From the NCBI GenBank assembly GCA_026710945.1, contig JAPOQA010000021.1, forward strand, positions 84,070 to 140,955: DNA of 56,886 bases, read 5' to 3'. The notes under the pieces are model-generated. The model saw nothing but the letters and a program-made list of their open reading frames with translations, ran no database searches and was not told the origin of the DNA. The position numbers and the translations under genes are program-made. Positions 26,840-34,843 of this stretch are shown here, piece by piece. The first letter of the stretch is position 1, and every line of letters begins with the position of its first letter. Source of the DNA: Chloroflexota bacterium (lineage in GTDB: Bacteria > Chloroflexota > UBA11872 > VXOZ01).

Positions 26840-28090
26840 ATGAGAAGCAATGTGCTCATGCAGTCGCTTTGGGACGGTTTTCTGCGCTACCTTGGCGCAG
26901 TTGCGGCCTGCGTCCTGCTGGCCGCCGCGTTAACTGCATGTACCGTTGTGTACACAGATCCCGCGCAGGACGCGCGCCTGCTTGAGTTGGAAGCGCAGGT
27001 GCACTCCCTGGAAGAGACTCTCGCAAGCCTTGAGGTTGAAAACGCGAAACTGAAGGCCGACTCCGCGCTCCTCACCGCTGAGATCGCGCTCATGGGCGAG
27101 CGCTTGAATGAGCAGGATGCCCGGCTGCAGGAACTCGAAGAAGCTGCCGCTACAATGGAGCAGTTTCTCCCCCTCCTGGAGCAGTGGTCGCAGGACAAGG
27201 TCAGCAAGGTTGCCCAGCCGGACGACACCGTCTTGGAACGGACAGCCCGGCTGGCGGAAGAGGCCGGCGGCGAGGTCTACTACCTGGAACACGCCGGGCG
27301 CAAGGACCAGTCTGTCCTGGTACTGCCGCTGGAAGTTGTTGACGGCAGCACCCCGCTCATCGTGTCATTGCACGGCTTTGGCGGCAATTCCGCCGACCAT
27401 AGCCGGTACTTTCCGGTGCACGAGCGTGTGAACTCCCACGGTTTTGCGCTGCTGCTGCCCAACGGCATACCCGACAGCGCGGGCAACCGCTTCTGGAATC
27501 CCACCGACCAGTGCTGTGACGGCGGCAAATCCGGCGAGGACGACGTGGCGTATCTGACCGAACTGGTAGCGAGCGCTAAGGCTGTCAAGGCCTTCGGGCC
27601 GGTGTACGTATTCGGATACTCCAACGGCGGGTTCATGGCGCACCACCTGGCCTGCAAAGGTCTGCCCGGCCTGCGCGCCGTGGCCGGTCTGGCGGGTACA
27701 AGCTACGTGGAGGACTCGAGTTGCGAGGGCGCGCCGCCCGTGTCCGTGCTGCACATCCACGGCACGGCGGATAGCGTTATCCTGTATGCGGGCGACGAGA
27801 GCGAGCCGGATGACGAAGGCGAACGGGCGTTCTACCTTGGCGCGGAGAATATGGTGAGGCATTGGGGCGAGCGCGCCGGCTGCGCGTGGCCCGCGGAACC
27901 CCAACCCTACGCCACCCTCGACCTCGACCAAGCCGTGCCCGGCGCCGAAACCCACGCCTACCGCGTACAGGAGGGCTGCGCCGCGGGCATCACCATCGAG
28001 CTCTGGAGCGGCGAAGGCAGCAGCCACGCCCCTGGTTTCGAAGATTCCTTTGCGGATGCTCTGGTCAACTGGCTGCTATCACAAGAATAA
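26840..28090 (+). CDS. Esterase lipoprotein (PHB-depolymerase/feruloyl-esterase-like)
   Basis: 416 residues from the ATG at 26840 (TTG at 26828 is open). A lipoprotein signal ends LLAAALTAC. A coiled coil of about 80 residues follows (LLELEAQVHSLEETLASLEV onward), then an alpha/beta-hydrolase domain: oxyanion LHGFGGNSADHS, nucleophile Ser in GYSNGGFMAHH, Asp in HGTADSVI, and His in GSSHAPGF near the C-terminus. This matches the LpqC/PHB depolymerase family. The WNPTDQCCDGGKSGEDD segment is the usual family block. It probably acts at the outer cell surface on esters; substrate unknown. A fragment of a relative's C-terminus lies at 28783. Confidence 0.88.
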   Translation: MRSNVLMQSLWDGFLRYLGAVAACVLLAAALTACTVVYTDPAQDARLLELEAQVHSLEETLASLEVENAKLKADSALLTAEIALMGERLNEQDARLQELEEAAATMEQFLPLLEQWSQDKVSKVAQPDDTVLERTARLAEEAGGEVYYLEHAGRKDQSVLVLPLEVVDGSTPLIVSLHGFGGNSADHSRYFPVHERVNSHGFALLLPNGIPDSAGNRFWNPTDQCCDGGKSGEDDVAYLTELVASAKAVKAFGPVYVFGYSNGGFMAHHLACKGLPGLRAVAGLAGTSYVEDSSCEGAPPVSVLHIHGTADSVILYAGDESEPDDEGERAFYLGAENMVRHWGERAGCAWPAEPQPYATLDLDQAVPGAETHAYRVQEGCAAGITIELWSGEGSSHAPGFEDSFADALVNWLLSQE

Positions 28091-28309
28091 GTACCATATT
28101 GAATGTGCCGGTCCGGCTCGCCGACACTCGGTTGCCCAAGGACAGCACTCGATGCGGCGACATCGTGCGACAGGGCATGTTTTACAATGCGGTACGTCAT
28201 CTCAACGCAGAATCCCTGCTTAAGATTTCATTCATCTTGCTATATTGGTCTAATGTTCCCTTGAGCGGTCATCTCTCTCCAAGCTTGGATTCACGAAAGG
28301 AATGTGCAG

Positions 28310-28732
28310 ATGCGCGTCATCGTCCTGATCAAAGCTACTGCCGACAGTGAAGCCGGCATTATGCCCTCCGCCGAACTCATCGAGGCCATGGGGCAGTACA
28401 ATCAGGAGTTGGTCGAGGCCGGCGTCATGCGCGGCGGCGACGGCATCAAGCCTACGTCGGCAGGCAAGCGAGTGGCCTTCAATGGAGAAGAACGGACAGT
28501 CATTGACGGTCCCTTTCCGGCCGTCAGCGAACTGGTGGCGGGGTACTGGCTATGGGAGGTGAAGGACATGGACGAGGCCGTGGCGTGGGTGAAGCGCTGT
28601 CCCAATCCCATGCCGGGACCCAGCGAGATCGAGATCCGGCCGCTGTACGAGATCGCCGACTTTGCCGAAGCCATGACCGCGGAGCAGGCGGAACAGGAAG
28701 AGCGCCTGCGGGAAGAGTTGGAGGGCCAGTGA
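28310..28732 (+). CDS. YciI/DGPF-domain protein
   Basis: 140 residues; the ATG at 28310 has AAGGA nine bases upstream (GTG 28304 is too close to it). The fold is a ferredoxin-like YCII domain with the hallmark ERTVIDGPFPAVSELVAGYW. The opening MRVIVLIKAT and the IEIRPLYEIADF end are typical of the DGPF group, which often sits next to ECF sigma factor genes (none here). The C-terminal tail is a short acidic helix (EQAEQEERLREELEG). Biochemical role unknown. Confidence 0.88.
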   Translation: MRVIVLIKATADSEAGIMPSAELIEAMGQYNQELVEAGVMRGGDGIKPTSAGKRVAFNGEERTVIDGPFPAVSELVAGYWLWEVKDMDEAVAWVKRCPNPMPGPSEIEIRPLYEIADFAEAMTAEQAEQEERLREELEGQ

Positions 28733-28782
28733 GCAGACTATGCCGCCTCAAATTGGCGCTTCTCGGCCCGGTTGCCGGCTAA

Positions 28783-28888
28783 CGGCAACTACATCGAACT
28801 CTGGATGGGAGTTGGCAGCAGACCTGCCCCCGCCTCCGGCGACGCCTTCACGGACGCCCTGCTCACCTGGCTGCTGGCGCAGGAGTAA
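28783..28888 (+). pseudogene. Fragment of an esterase C-terminus
   Basis: In-frame codons read NGNYIELWMGVGSRP... and end TDALLTWLLAQE-stop. This parallels the end of the esterase gene 800 bases upstream (ITIELWSGEGSSHAP... ADALVNWLLSQE). Only about 35 codons remain, the active-site His is lost (SRPAP versus SHAP), and there is no start. A remnant of a second copy or of a recombination event. Confidence 0.75.
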
Positions 28889-29185
28889 TCACCTCTCCCC
28901 TTGGTCGAACTTAGCGGTGCGGATGCACTTGCCGTCGAGGACATAGCTCGTAGCCGAGGCGACCTTGTGCAAAGCGCCGCCGACCGCTATGCGGTCAATG
29001 GCGAACATGCCCATCTGAATGTGTTTGTCCAACTCGTCATCGAAGGGCTTGTCATAGACAGTTTCCGCCTCGGCAACGTCGTACAACAGGATCTCCTCGA
29101 CGGTATGACCCGCCACCGTGACGGTGATCCAGCGCACGTTGACACCGCGGATTTCAGCGGTTCGTTCGGTTACGTCTGACGGCAC
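28889..29185 (-). CDS. Small conserved-looking hypothetical protein
   Basis: 98 residues, GTG start with AGGAGGAC a few bases upstream, so expression is likely. Sequence: VTERTAEIRGVNVRWITVTVAGHTVEEILLYDV, an amphipathic beta-rich pattern, with DDELDKHIQMGMFAIDRIAVGG and a short C-terminal SYVLDGKCIRTAKF. No membrane segment or known motif. It starts right after the esterase fragment on the opposite strand. Family not recognised. Confidence 0.6.
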   Translation of the reverse strand: MPSDVTERTAEIRGVNVRWITVTVAGHTVEEILLYDVAEAETVYDKPFDDELDKHIQMGMFAIDRIAVGGALHKVASATSYVLDGKCIRTAKFDQGER

Positions 29186-29398
29186 GATGTCCTCCTAGCT
29201 TTGTGGGTCTCGTAAGACTGGACTGCAATCACCTCGGCGGAAACTCCCAATGGAGGGGAGTCGGCTTTCCCATACTGCTACTAGAAAAATGACACCTTGG
29301 CTGGAACGGATTCCGGGGAGCAGGGCAATGACAGCCCCATGCAGGGGTGGGATAATGTCAATTGAAGGATAGCTTTTTCGGTACAAGGAGGGACTCCG

Positions 29399-29641
29399 AT
29401 GGCTAGAACCGAGAGTAGCAACAGGCCATGGCTGTGGATCGGTGGGGCGATCCTTGCCGCGGGACTGCTGGTGTTGGGCGGGTTCTGGGTGTACGCAATC
29501 GTGAGGGCGGATGATGTACCCCTCCTGATAAAGGCGGCCCTCCTCGCCCTACCGGTTGGTCTGGCCGTATTCTTGGCCGCCGCTTTGAGGGACAGAATAA
29601 TCCAGAAGAAGCAAGAGAATTTCTTGGAGGTCGACAATTGA
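29399..29641 (+). CDS. Small two-helix membrane protein
   Basis: 80 residues with AAGGAGG before the ATG. Two membrane helices: about 12-34 (LWIGGAILAAGLLVLGGFWVYAI) and about 42-64 (LIKAALLALPVGLAVFLAAAL), then a Lys/Gln-rich cytoplasmic tail. Its stop overlaps the TTG start of the YbjQ gene (TTGA), so they are translationally coupled. Function unknown; possibly anchors or assists the YbjQ protein. Confidence 0.75.
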   Translation: MARTESSNRPWLWIGGAILAAGLLVLGGFWVYAIVRADDVPLLIKAALLALPVGLAVFLAAALRDRIIQKKQENFLEVDN

Positions 29642-29952
29642 TCGTAACGACAACTGATACAATTCCCGGAGCCGAAATTGTCGAGACGTTAGGCATGGTG
29701 CGCGGAAGCACCGTGCGCTCCCGGCACATCGGCAAGGACATTATGGCAGCTTTCCGTAACGTCGTCGGCGGCGAAGTAGTGGAGTACACGAAACTGCTGG
29801 CAGAGGCGCGCGAGGTGTCACTGCAGCGCATGGTCGAGAGCGCAGAAGAAATGGGAGCCAATGCCATTGTGGGTACGAGGTTCATCACTGCGGGTGTTGC
29901 ACAGGGATCGGCCGAAATCGTCGCCTACGGCACGGCGGTCAAGGTAGGCTGA
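29638..29952 (+). CDS. YbjQ/UPF0145 family protein
   Basis: 104 residues, TTG start overlapping the upstream stop. Typical of the YbjQ (DUF74) family: VTTTDTIPGAEIVETLGMVRGSTVRSRH, then GGEVVEYTKLLAEAREVSLQRM, and ANAIVGTRF near the C-terminus. The family forms a pentameric dodecin-like barrel and has been described as possibly heavy-metal binding, but its role is unsettled. It forms a two-gene unit with the small membrane protein. Confidence 0.92.
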   Translation: MIVTTTDTIPGAEIVETLGMVRGSTVRSRHIGKDIMAAFRNVVGGEVVEYTKLLAEAREVSLQRMVESAEEMGANAIVGTRFITAGVAQGSAEIVAYGTAVKVG

Positions 29953-30333
29953 CCCGGCGATTAAGATTCGCGGCAATTATCGCAAACTGGCTGCGGGAAA
30001 GTTCCATTCACCTGAAAGCAGAGCGGTACGGTTCGCCGCCTGAGAGTAGGCTGCGCTCACTCAGGGATCTCATACCACCTCGCTCTCTCGGCCTTCTCTA
30101 TTCCTTTCGGCGTTCCACTATCGCTAGCAGTCGACATCCAGCCCTAGCTCCACCGCTGGCCGAAAGTGGTGGCGGCCTTCGGCTCGGCTATATGACTCAC
30201 GCTGGGCAGTCTCTTTACCAGCCGCCGGTCGTCGCCTGCCCCTCAGGCCCCGGTCAGCAGTTGGCGAGAAGTTTGAGCCCCCCCTCAGGTCTCAACTATA
30301 GATTGGTGGGCCTAAAATCACGCAATTATTAGC
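29953..30333. other. Intergenic region without recognised gene
   Basis: About 380 bases between the YbjQ gene and the LamG remnant. No open frame with a ribosome site, RNA gene or clear repeat. Confidence 0.4.
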
Positions 30334-30590
30334 TTACAGACGCGGTTTCTCAAACAACGCGGTCACATCGCTTCGGTTCAGCGCGCGGTTGTAGAGGTGC
30401 ACGTCGCTCAGGCTGCTGCTGAAGGGGCCGACTTGGCCGTTGCCGATTTGTAGTGGATCCTTTAGCGAGAGGTCGTCGTTGACGGTGGAAGGACGGGGAT
30501 TCCGCTACCTGCGCGCCGTCTACGTACGTCCGTAGAGCAACACCGCCGCGGACAGTCGCGAGGTGGTTGCCAGCCGCCGTGTTTCAGACT
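30334..30590 (-). pseudogene. LamG-domain gene, 3' remnant
   Basis: Minus-strand sequence parallels the last 85 codons of the LamG gene at 34844-36451. It contains DPLQIGNGQVGPFSSSLSDV and LYNRALNRSDVTALFEKPRL-stop, against EPLHIGEGQIGPFSGSLSDV and LYNRALSETHVAAIFERQRM. A frameshift lies near 30480-30500 and the remainder of the gene is missing. It has no start and is not expressed as an intact protein. Confidence 0.8.
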
Positions 30591-30865
30591 CCTCTGTTCT
30601 CTCTCTCCAGCGAGCTTACGAGCAGTGCGGTACCGATGTTGCCGTTGTGCCCAGTGGGGGGCAAGGCCGGCCATGGGAGCGCCTGCAGCGTGCTGGCCTG
30701 CCCCCGGCCTGTGAACTGCTGCGCGCTGTCTGAGTCCACTGCCGAAGATTGCCTGTACGCTGAAACTTTCCCCTTGCAATACCACAACTCTCGCGGCAGA
30801 ATGTATGCTAGTAGCGATTGGACCCAGTGGATTCTTCCCATGACAGCACAAAAGGAGACTCAATC
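30591..30865. other. Intergenic region without recognised gene
   Basis: About 275 bases between the LamG remnant and the membrane-protein gene. Only the ribosome site AAGGAG of the following gene is recognised. Confidence 0.35.
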
Positions 30866-31546
30866 ATGGGCACAATATCCGTGAATCGGCTAGCGGGCCT
30901 GTCCCTCATATTCGGTCCGATAGTCGCCTTCATCTTCTTTCTCATAGAGCCGGGTGGACTACTGATAGATAGCGCTAGCGTGTCAGACGCCGTTGGCTCC
31001 ATTACGGCCAAGGGCACCAACGCCACACTGACCAATGTTACCAACATCGCCATAATCCTTGGCCTGACGCTCATCCTCTCGGGCCTCTACGCGCTGATGC
31101 GAAACGTGACCTTGCAGGGCAACGGCAAGGCGCTTGTGCAGATGGGCTACTTCATGATCTTCGTCGGGCTGACCGGTTGGATTCTCTCCGGCGGCATTGA
31201 CTTCATTCTGGCCGATGCCCAAACCAGTGACCAGGTTATGGCGACCGTACCCGTCTACTACACCGGCTCCGCTTTCGTCTACGCCGGTGGCATCGCGCTC
31301 GGGTTTGGCGGCTTCATTTTCGCGTTGGGCCTCTCCACAAGAGACGACTTCAACCGGATTGTCTCCCTGCTGGCTGCTCTTGTCAGCCTGGCCGTGATGG
31401 TCTTTTTCATGATAGCCGTACTCAACAACGACGGTCGCGACACCTTTATCTCCTTGGCCCGGAGTTCCTACGTGTTGCTGGTTATCTGGTATGGATACCT
31501 GGGCTTCGGACTGATGAACCGACCCGATCCCGAACTGTGGCAATAG
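30866..31546 (+). CDS. Polytopic membrane protein, unknown function
   Basis: The ATG at 30866 follows AAGGAG; an open extension upstream has no ribosome site. 226 residues with about six membrane helices: LAGLSLIFGPIVAFIFFLI, IAIILGLTLILSGLYALM, MGYFMIFVGLTGWILSGGI, FVYAGGIALGFGGFIFAL, VSLLAALVSLAVMVFFMI, SYVLLVIWYGYLGFGLM. Loops are short. No catalytic or transport motif. Somewhat similar in layout to DUF4386-like membrane proteins, but I cannot assign a family. Monocistronic in an accessory region. Confidence 0.72.
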   Translation: MGTISVNRLAGLSLIFGPIVAFIFFLIEPGGLLIDSASVSDAVGSITAKGTNATLTNVTNIAIILGLTLILSGLYALMRNVTLQGNGKALVQMGYFMIFVGLTGWILSGGIDFILADAQTSDQVMATVPVYYTGSAFVYAGGIALGFGGFIFALGLSTRDDFNRIVSLLAALVSLAVMVFFMIAVLNNDGRDTFISLARSSYVLLVIWYGYLGFGLMNRPDPELWQ

Positions 31547-31591
31547 ACGGAATCTAGGATTTGCCGGCGGTCGACCTAAAGTCTGGGGACG

Positions 31592-31780
31592 GTGACTGCA
31601 CACGAGCAACTGCTAAAGGGAGTCTGGAGCCAGGACAACCCCGGCGGCCCGAGGCCGGCGCGTACCAATGTGAAGAGGCTGCGCCGCAGGTTGGACGACG
31701 CCGGCAACCATACCTACATCTTCACCAAGCTCCGTGTCGGATCCCTGATGCCCAGTGGGGAGAGGCAGGGCGAGGAATGA
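31592..31780 (+). pseudogene. Winged-helix (OmpR/PhoB C-terminal) remnant
   Basis: Frame reading THEQLL-like AHEQLLKGVW, then RTNVKRLRRRLDDAGNHTYI and FTKLRVGSLMPSGERQGEE-stop. This is the recognition helix and wing end of a PhoB-type DNA-binding domain. The upstream half is cut off by a stop codon and no receiver domain is present. Its TGA overlaps an ATG of the next frame (ATGA, 31777-31780). It is probably dead but could be translated as a 62-residue peptide from the GTG at 31592. Confidence 0.65.
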
Positions 31781-31782
31781 CG

Positions 31783-33135
31783 ATGAACGAAGGGACAGGC
31801 GGGCCGCTCTTGGATGCGACCGCCCACTCAATTATATGGCGAATCAGAGATGCGGCCCGCTACCTCGGTTCCATCATCCCCAACATAAAAAGTGCGTCTC
31901 GCCATCGCCACGACCCGCCAAGCCCGCGAGCGTGGCGTGAGGCCTTGATTCCCCAGCGGATGAACAGGTTGGTAGCTGCCCACTCAGCCATCGAAGACGG
32001 ATTCAAGTACCTCATAAAGAGACGAGGTGAGAGATACAAGTGGGGCCACAACTTGCGAGTCCTGCTTGACCAGTTGAGGGCAGTCGATCCAGTGGTCGCT
32101 GCCTCCTTGGACAGAGCCTTTGTCGCTGCTATCGAGTTCTACGGCACGAACACACAGATCCCGGACTTCCGCCACCTAGCTTCACTGCCAAAGTATCTTG
32201 AGGAAGCCGGCGACTTTGAGCAGTTTCAACTCATGCGGTATCTTGAATTGGAGTCCTCAATTGACAATCCAAGGGTGGAGAAGGCCCACATGGAATTCCA
32301 TTACGAAATTCTGTGCGCTGTCGATGAGGCAATAGAATCGCGCTACGGCCCAATCGGCAGTCGAGTCCACGAGCTCGCAGACCTGGCTTTTCTCCGCAGC
32401 CATGAATTCGATTCCCTGAAACCGGACAGCAAAGAGGCGTACAGAGGGTGGTTTGAGCAGCAATCCACCTATGTGGAGGCAATCGAGAAGCTGACCACCT
32501 CTAGGGAGGCAATACCCGATAGGGACGCAAATCGGGTCGCTCTCAATGTGTGCTACGGTTTGACCGGTTCCGACGATCTGGCGCTAAGAACCATCGCCTT
32601 TGGACACATTATGTCCGAACATGTCCAAGGCGATGAGATACCGACCTGCATATTCCACCATGAAGGTTCCGTGAACCTAGTCGTGACCACACCGTCGAGC
32701 GAAGTGCTTGGGATGGTGCGACCATTGCCCGCCGGGTTCTGGTTGGCCACCGTCGATCCGTCCAGGGGAAGCCCGTCGTGGTTTCGCACCGAGCGGGACG
32801 CCCGGCTGTATCTGGCTCACATGTTCTTTGGGGAACTCTCCATCATTACCGACCGTGGTCGCTTTTGCTATCAAGCGCGCAGCAAACGGCCACATCGCAT
32901 GCCTCATGACCGCCAATGGATGTCCCTGCACGATTTCAACTGGGCAGAAGCCAATACGGGCGAGGTGCAGCTCAGGTTATGGGATGCTCGCCACGGGTTG
33001 CAGGCCGGCGAATATATCAGTATCAACCGGGATGCTGGGGCATCGAGAGACGACCTTTGTTGGTGCGGTCACATTGCTGAAGTCGCGGGCCACGTGGTGT
33101 ACCTGGGCAAAGCCGAATTGCGGCACTTAGCCTAG
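31783..33135 (+). CDS. Unrecognised 450-residue protein with HEPN-like N-terminal helices
   Basis: The ATG at 31783 has GAGG seven bases upstream; ATG 31777 overlaps the remnant's stop. About 450 residues. Residues about 45-100 (RMNRLVAAHSAIEDGFKYLI, then KWGHNLRVLLDQLRAVDP) resemble HEPN-fold helices with the GHxLxxLLxxL signature. No R-x4-6-H catalytic motif is evident. The second half is mixed alpha/beta, rich in Trp and His (WFRTERDARLYLAHMFFG, PHRMPHDRQWMSLHDFNW), and ends with two Cys (DDLCWCGHIAEVAGHVVYLG). No signal peptide, so cytoplasmic. Fragments of winged-helix gene ends flank it. The HEPN suggestion is a weak inference. Confidence 0.6.
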   Translation: MNEGTGGPLLDATAHSIIWRIRDAARYLGSIIPNIKSASRHRHDPPSPRAWREALIPQRMNRLVAAHSAIEDGFKYLIKRRGERYKWGHNLRVLLDQLRAVDPVVAASLDRAFVAAIEFYGTNTQIPDFRHLASLPKYLEEAGDFEQFQLMRYLELESSIDNPRVEKAHMEFHYEILCAVDEAIESRYGPIGSRVHELADLAFLRSHEFDSLKPDSKEAYRGWFEQQSTYVEAIEKLTTSREAIPDRDANRVALNVCYGLTGSDDLALRTIAFGHIMSEHVQGDEIPTCIFHHEGSVNLVVTTPSSEVLGMVRPLPAGFWLATVDPSRGSPSWFRTERDARLYLAHMFFGELSIITDRGRFCYQARSKRPHRMPHDRQWMSLHDFNWAEANTGEVQLRLWDARHGLQAGEYISINRDAGASRDDLCWCGHIAEVAGHVVYLGKAELRHLA

Positions 33136-33138
33136 TCC

Positions 33139-33172
33139 CGCGTCGGCTACCGGATGCTGGCGGAGGAGTAAC
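33139..33172 (+). pseudogene. Second winged-helix 3'-end fragment
   Basis: Codons immediately after the preceding gene's stop read RVGYRMLAEE-stop, the usual C-terminal end of a PhoB-type winged-helix domain (the wing RVGYRM). Only about ten codons survive. It forms, with the remnant at 31592-31780, a pair of like fragments on either side of the 31783 gene. Confidence 0.45.
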
Positions 33173-33595
33173 CAGGTGGGGAGCGCTGTAGGTCTTGTCG
33201 GAATAGAAGCGAGGTTAGAGAAAGCTGAGGTCGAAACTGTCGGAGTCCACACACCTCATGAAGCTTGTGGCGGCAATTGTCCTATTGGCCACGCCCAGCC
33301 TTTGGCGGCAATGATGAGGGGACTGCTGCTCAGGAGGCGGTAACGACCGCGCCTGAATCGGGATCAGGCACGCCTGCTCTCCTACCCCCACCGCACCGGC
33401 GTAGCCTGCCAATGAGGTGGAAGATAGTGGCCAGCACAGCCTGCATGGATGAGTCTGGCGGTGTAGAGAGCGACCGTCGCGACGAACGCTCAGCACCGCG
33501 TTTCGCGTGTCGAGCCTACGGGACATTTGAGGCTCAGAGCGCTCTCGGTGGGTACCGATGAGGGTAAGTCCGACGACGAGTTAGACCTAATCCGG
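33173..33595. other. Intergenic region without recognised gene
   Basis: About 420 bases between convergent unrecognised genes. A short signal-peptide-like frame (MKLVAAIVLLATPSLWRQ at about 33258) stops after 18 codons and is not counted as a gene. Confidence 0.35.
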
Positions 33596-34714
33596 CTACG
33601 GACTGGCCGGTGGAGGTAACATAGGGTCACTTAGAGCCTTGAATCTTTCGTCTAGTGTCTCGTACGACACCATTGGTTCGTCTCCATGGAATCGGACCAA
33701 TTCCGTGAAGAACTCGTCCCAAGTCAATTCCAGCATTACCGTGTTCTCACCGACGCCGAAACGCACCTCAACGAGCTGCTGACCTAGGTCGTCTGCGACC
33801 CTAAAGGTAAAGCGGCTCCAAGCCAGTTGCATATCGGCCTTCGTCGCCCACTCGGGGGCCTCCGCGCTGAGTTTCTCGGTCACAAACCTATCTAGGAGAT
33901 ACAACAGGAATCCAGGGAGCGGACTTCCCTCCTCGGTTCGGTCCCGGATGACCTGCCATACCGATTGCAGGTTCTGGACAGCGAATATGATATCCCTAGG
34001 CTCCGAGGCCGCGGAAAGACTGTGCAATCTCGCTCGCAGGACGCCCACAAACCGCCTTACCCTGATCTCCGAAATGAACTCGAAGACCGCCTTGAACAAG
34101 CCCTCGACTTTCATTTTCGTCCCGGTGAGGCTGGTGTCTCCCAACTGACCTTCACGGGAGAAAATGTCATGGACGAACTCCCCGGAGACCATGCAGTAGC
34201 GGTAATGCGCCAGTGTGTGGAACACCTTTGAGAGCAGGACATCCCCAGCTGGTCTACCCTCATAGTCGTAGATGGCTATCCTGATGTTCCCCACGCCGTC
34301 GAAGTCCTCAAGAAGGGTCCTGACATGGGTTGCGCTCAGAAGCAGAGCGTCTTTCAAGAATTGCTCTTGTTTGTGGAGCAGGGCATCAGTGTGAGGCCCT
34401 TCTGGGAGGGTAAGCGTAATATTGCCATCTACTACCGAGGTTTCAACGGACGAGCGCAGTTCGTCTGGGAGAGCACTCCCCAACTCTTGCAGAAACTGAC
34501 GCACCCGAAAGAGTGGTCTAATGGCCTCGTCCATGATGTGGAGTAGGCTGCCATAGACGACCTCGCTCTTGCCAATGCATTTGGATGCGATGTAGACGTG
34601 CCAAGGCCCAGCCGTGTGGACAGGTTCGGCCAACTGAGCACAGACGGACGCGTATACTAGGTTGCCATGCGCCTGATAGAGGGTGTGCAGATATTCTCGT
34701 TGTTCCGTTTCCAT
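33596..34714 (-). CDS. Unrecognised 372-residue cytoplasmic protein
   Basis: The ATG at 34714 (METEQREYLHTLYQAHGNLVYA) is chosen; the open extension to 34780 is basic and atypical, and the ribosome site is weak. 372 residues, soluble, helical, without signal or membrane segment. Features are ASKCIGKSEVVYGSLLHIMDE, VRQFLQELGSALPDELRSSV, a Tyr-rich DYEGRP segment, and ADMQLAWSRFTFRVADDLGQ near the C-terminus. The end is Pro-rich. No known motif. It is convergent with the 31783 gene across an empty spacer, so a shared function is not implied by an operon. Function unknown. Confidence 0.6.
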   Translation of the reverse strand: METEQREYLHTLYQAHGNLVYASVCAQLAEPVHTAGPWHVYIASKCIGKSEVVYGSLLHIMDEAIRPLFRVRQFLQELGSALPDELRSSVETSVVDGNITLTLPEGPHTDALLHKQEQFLKDALLLSATHVRTLLEDFDGVGNIRIAIYDYEGRPAGDVLLSKVFHTLAHYRYCMVSGEFVHDIFSREGQLGDTSLTGTKMKVEGLFKAVFEFISEIRVRRFVGVLRARLHSLSAASEPRDIIFAVQNLQSVWQVIRDRTEEGSPLPGFLLYLLDRFVTEKLSAEAPEWATKADMQLAWSRFTFRVADDLGQQLVEVRFGVGENTVMLELTWDEFFTELVRFHGDEPMVSYETLDERFKALSDPMLPPPASP

Positions 34715-34843
34715 AATATCCGAAATCCCGGTTCTGGCTGGAGTTTGGAGTCTCCGTAGGCTTACAGCCCGCCGAGCCAAAGCTCAAAGACGGTTCTGTC
34801 TACCGTATACGTTGGTGGGCCTGCTTGGACTCGGAACCTCGCA

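Noticed and set aside
33258-33316. A signal-peptide-like start (MKLVAAIVLLATPS).
   Set aside because: It stops after 18 codons and has no continuation in another frame that I could recognise.
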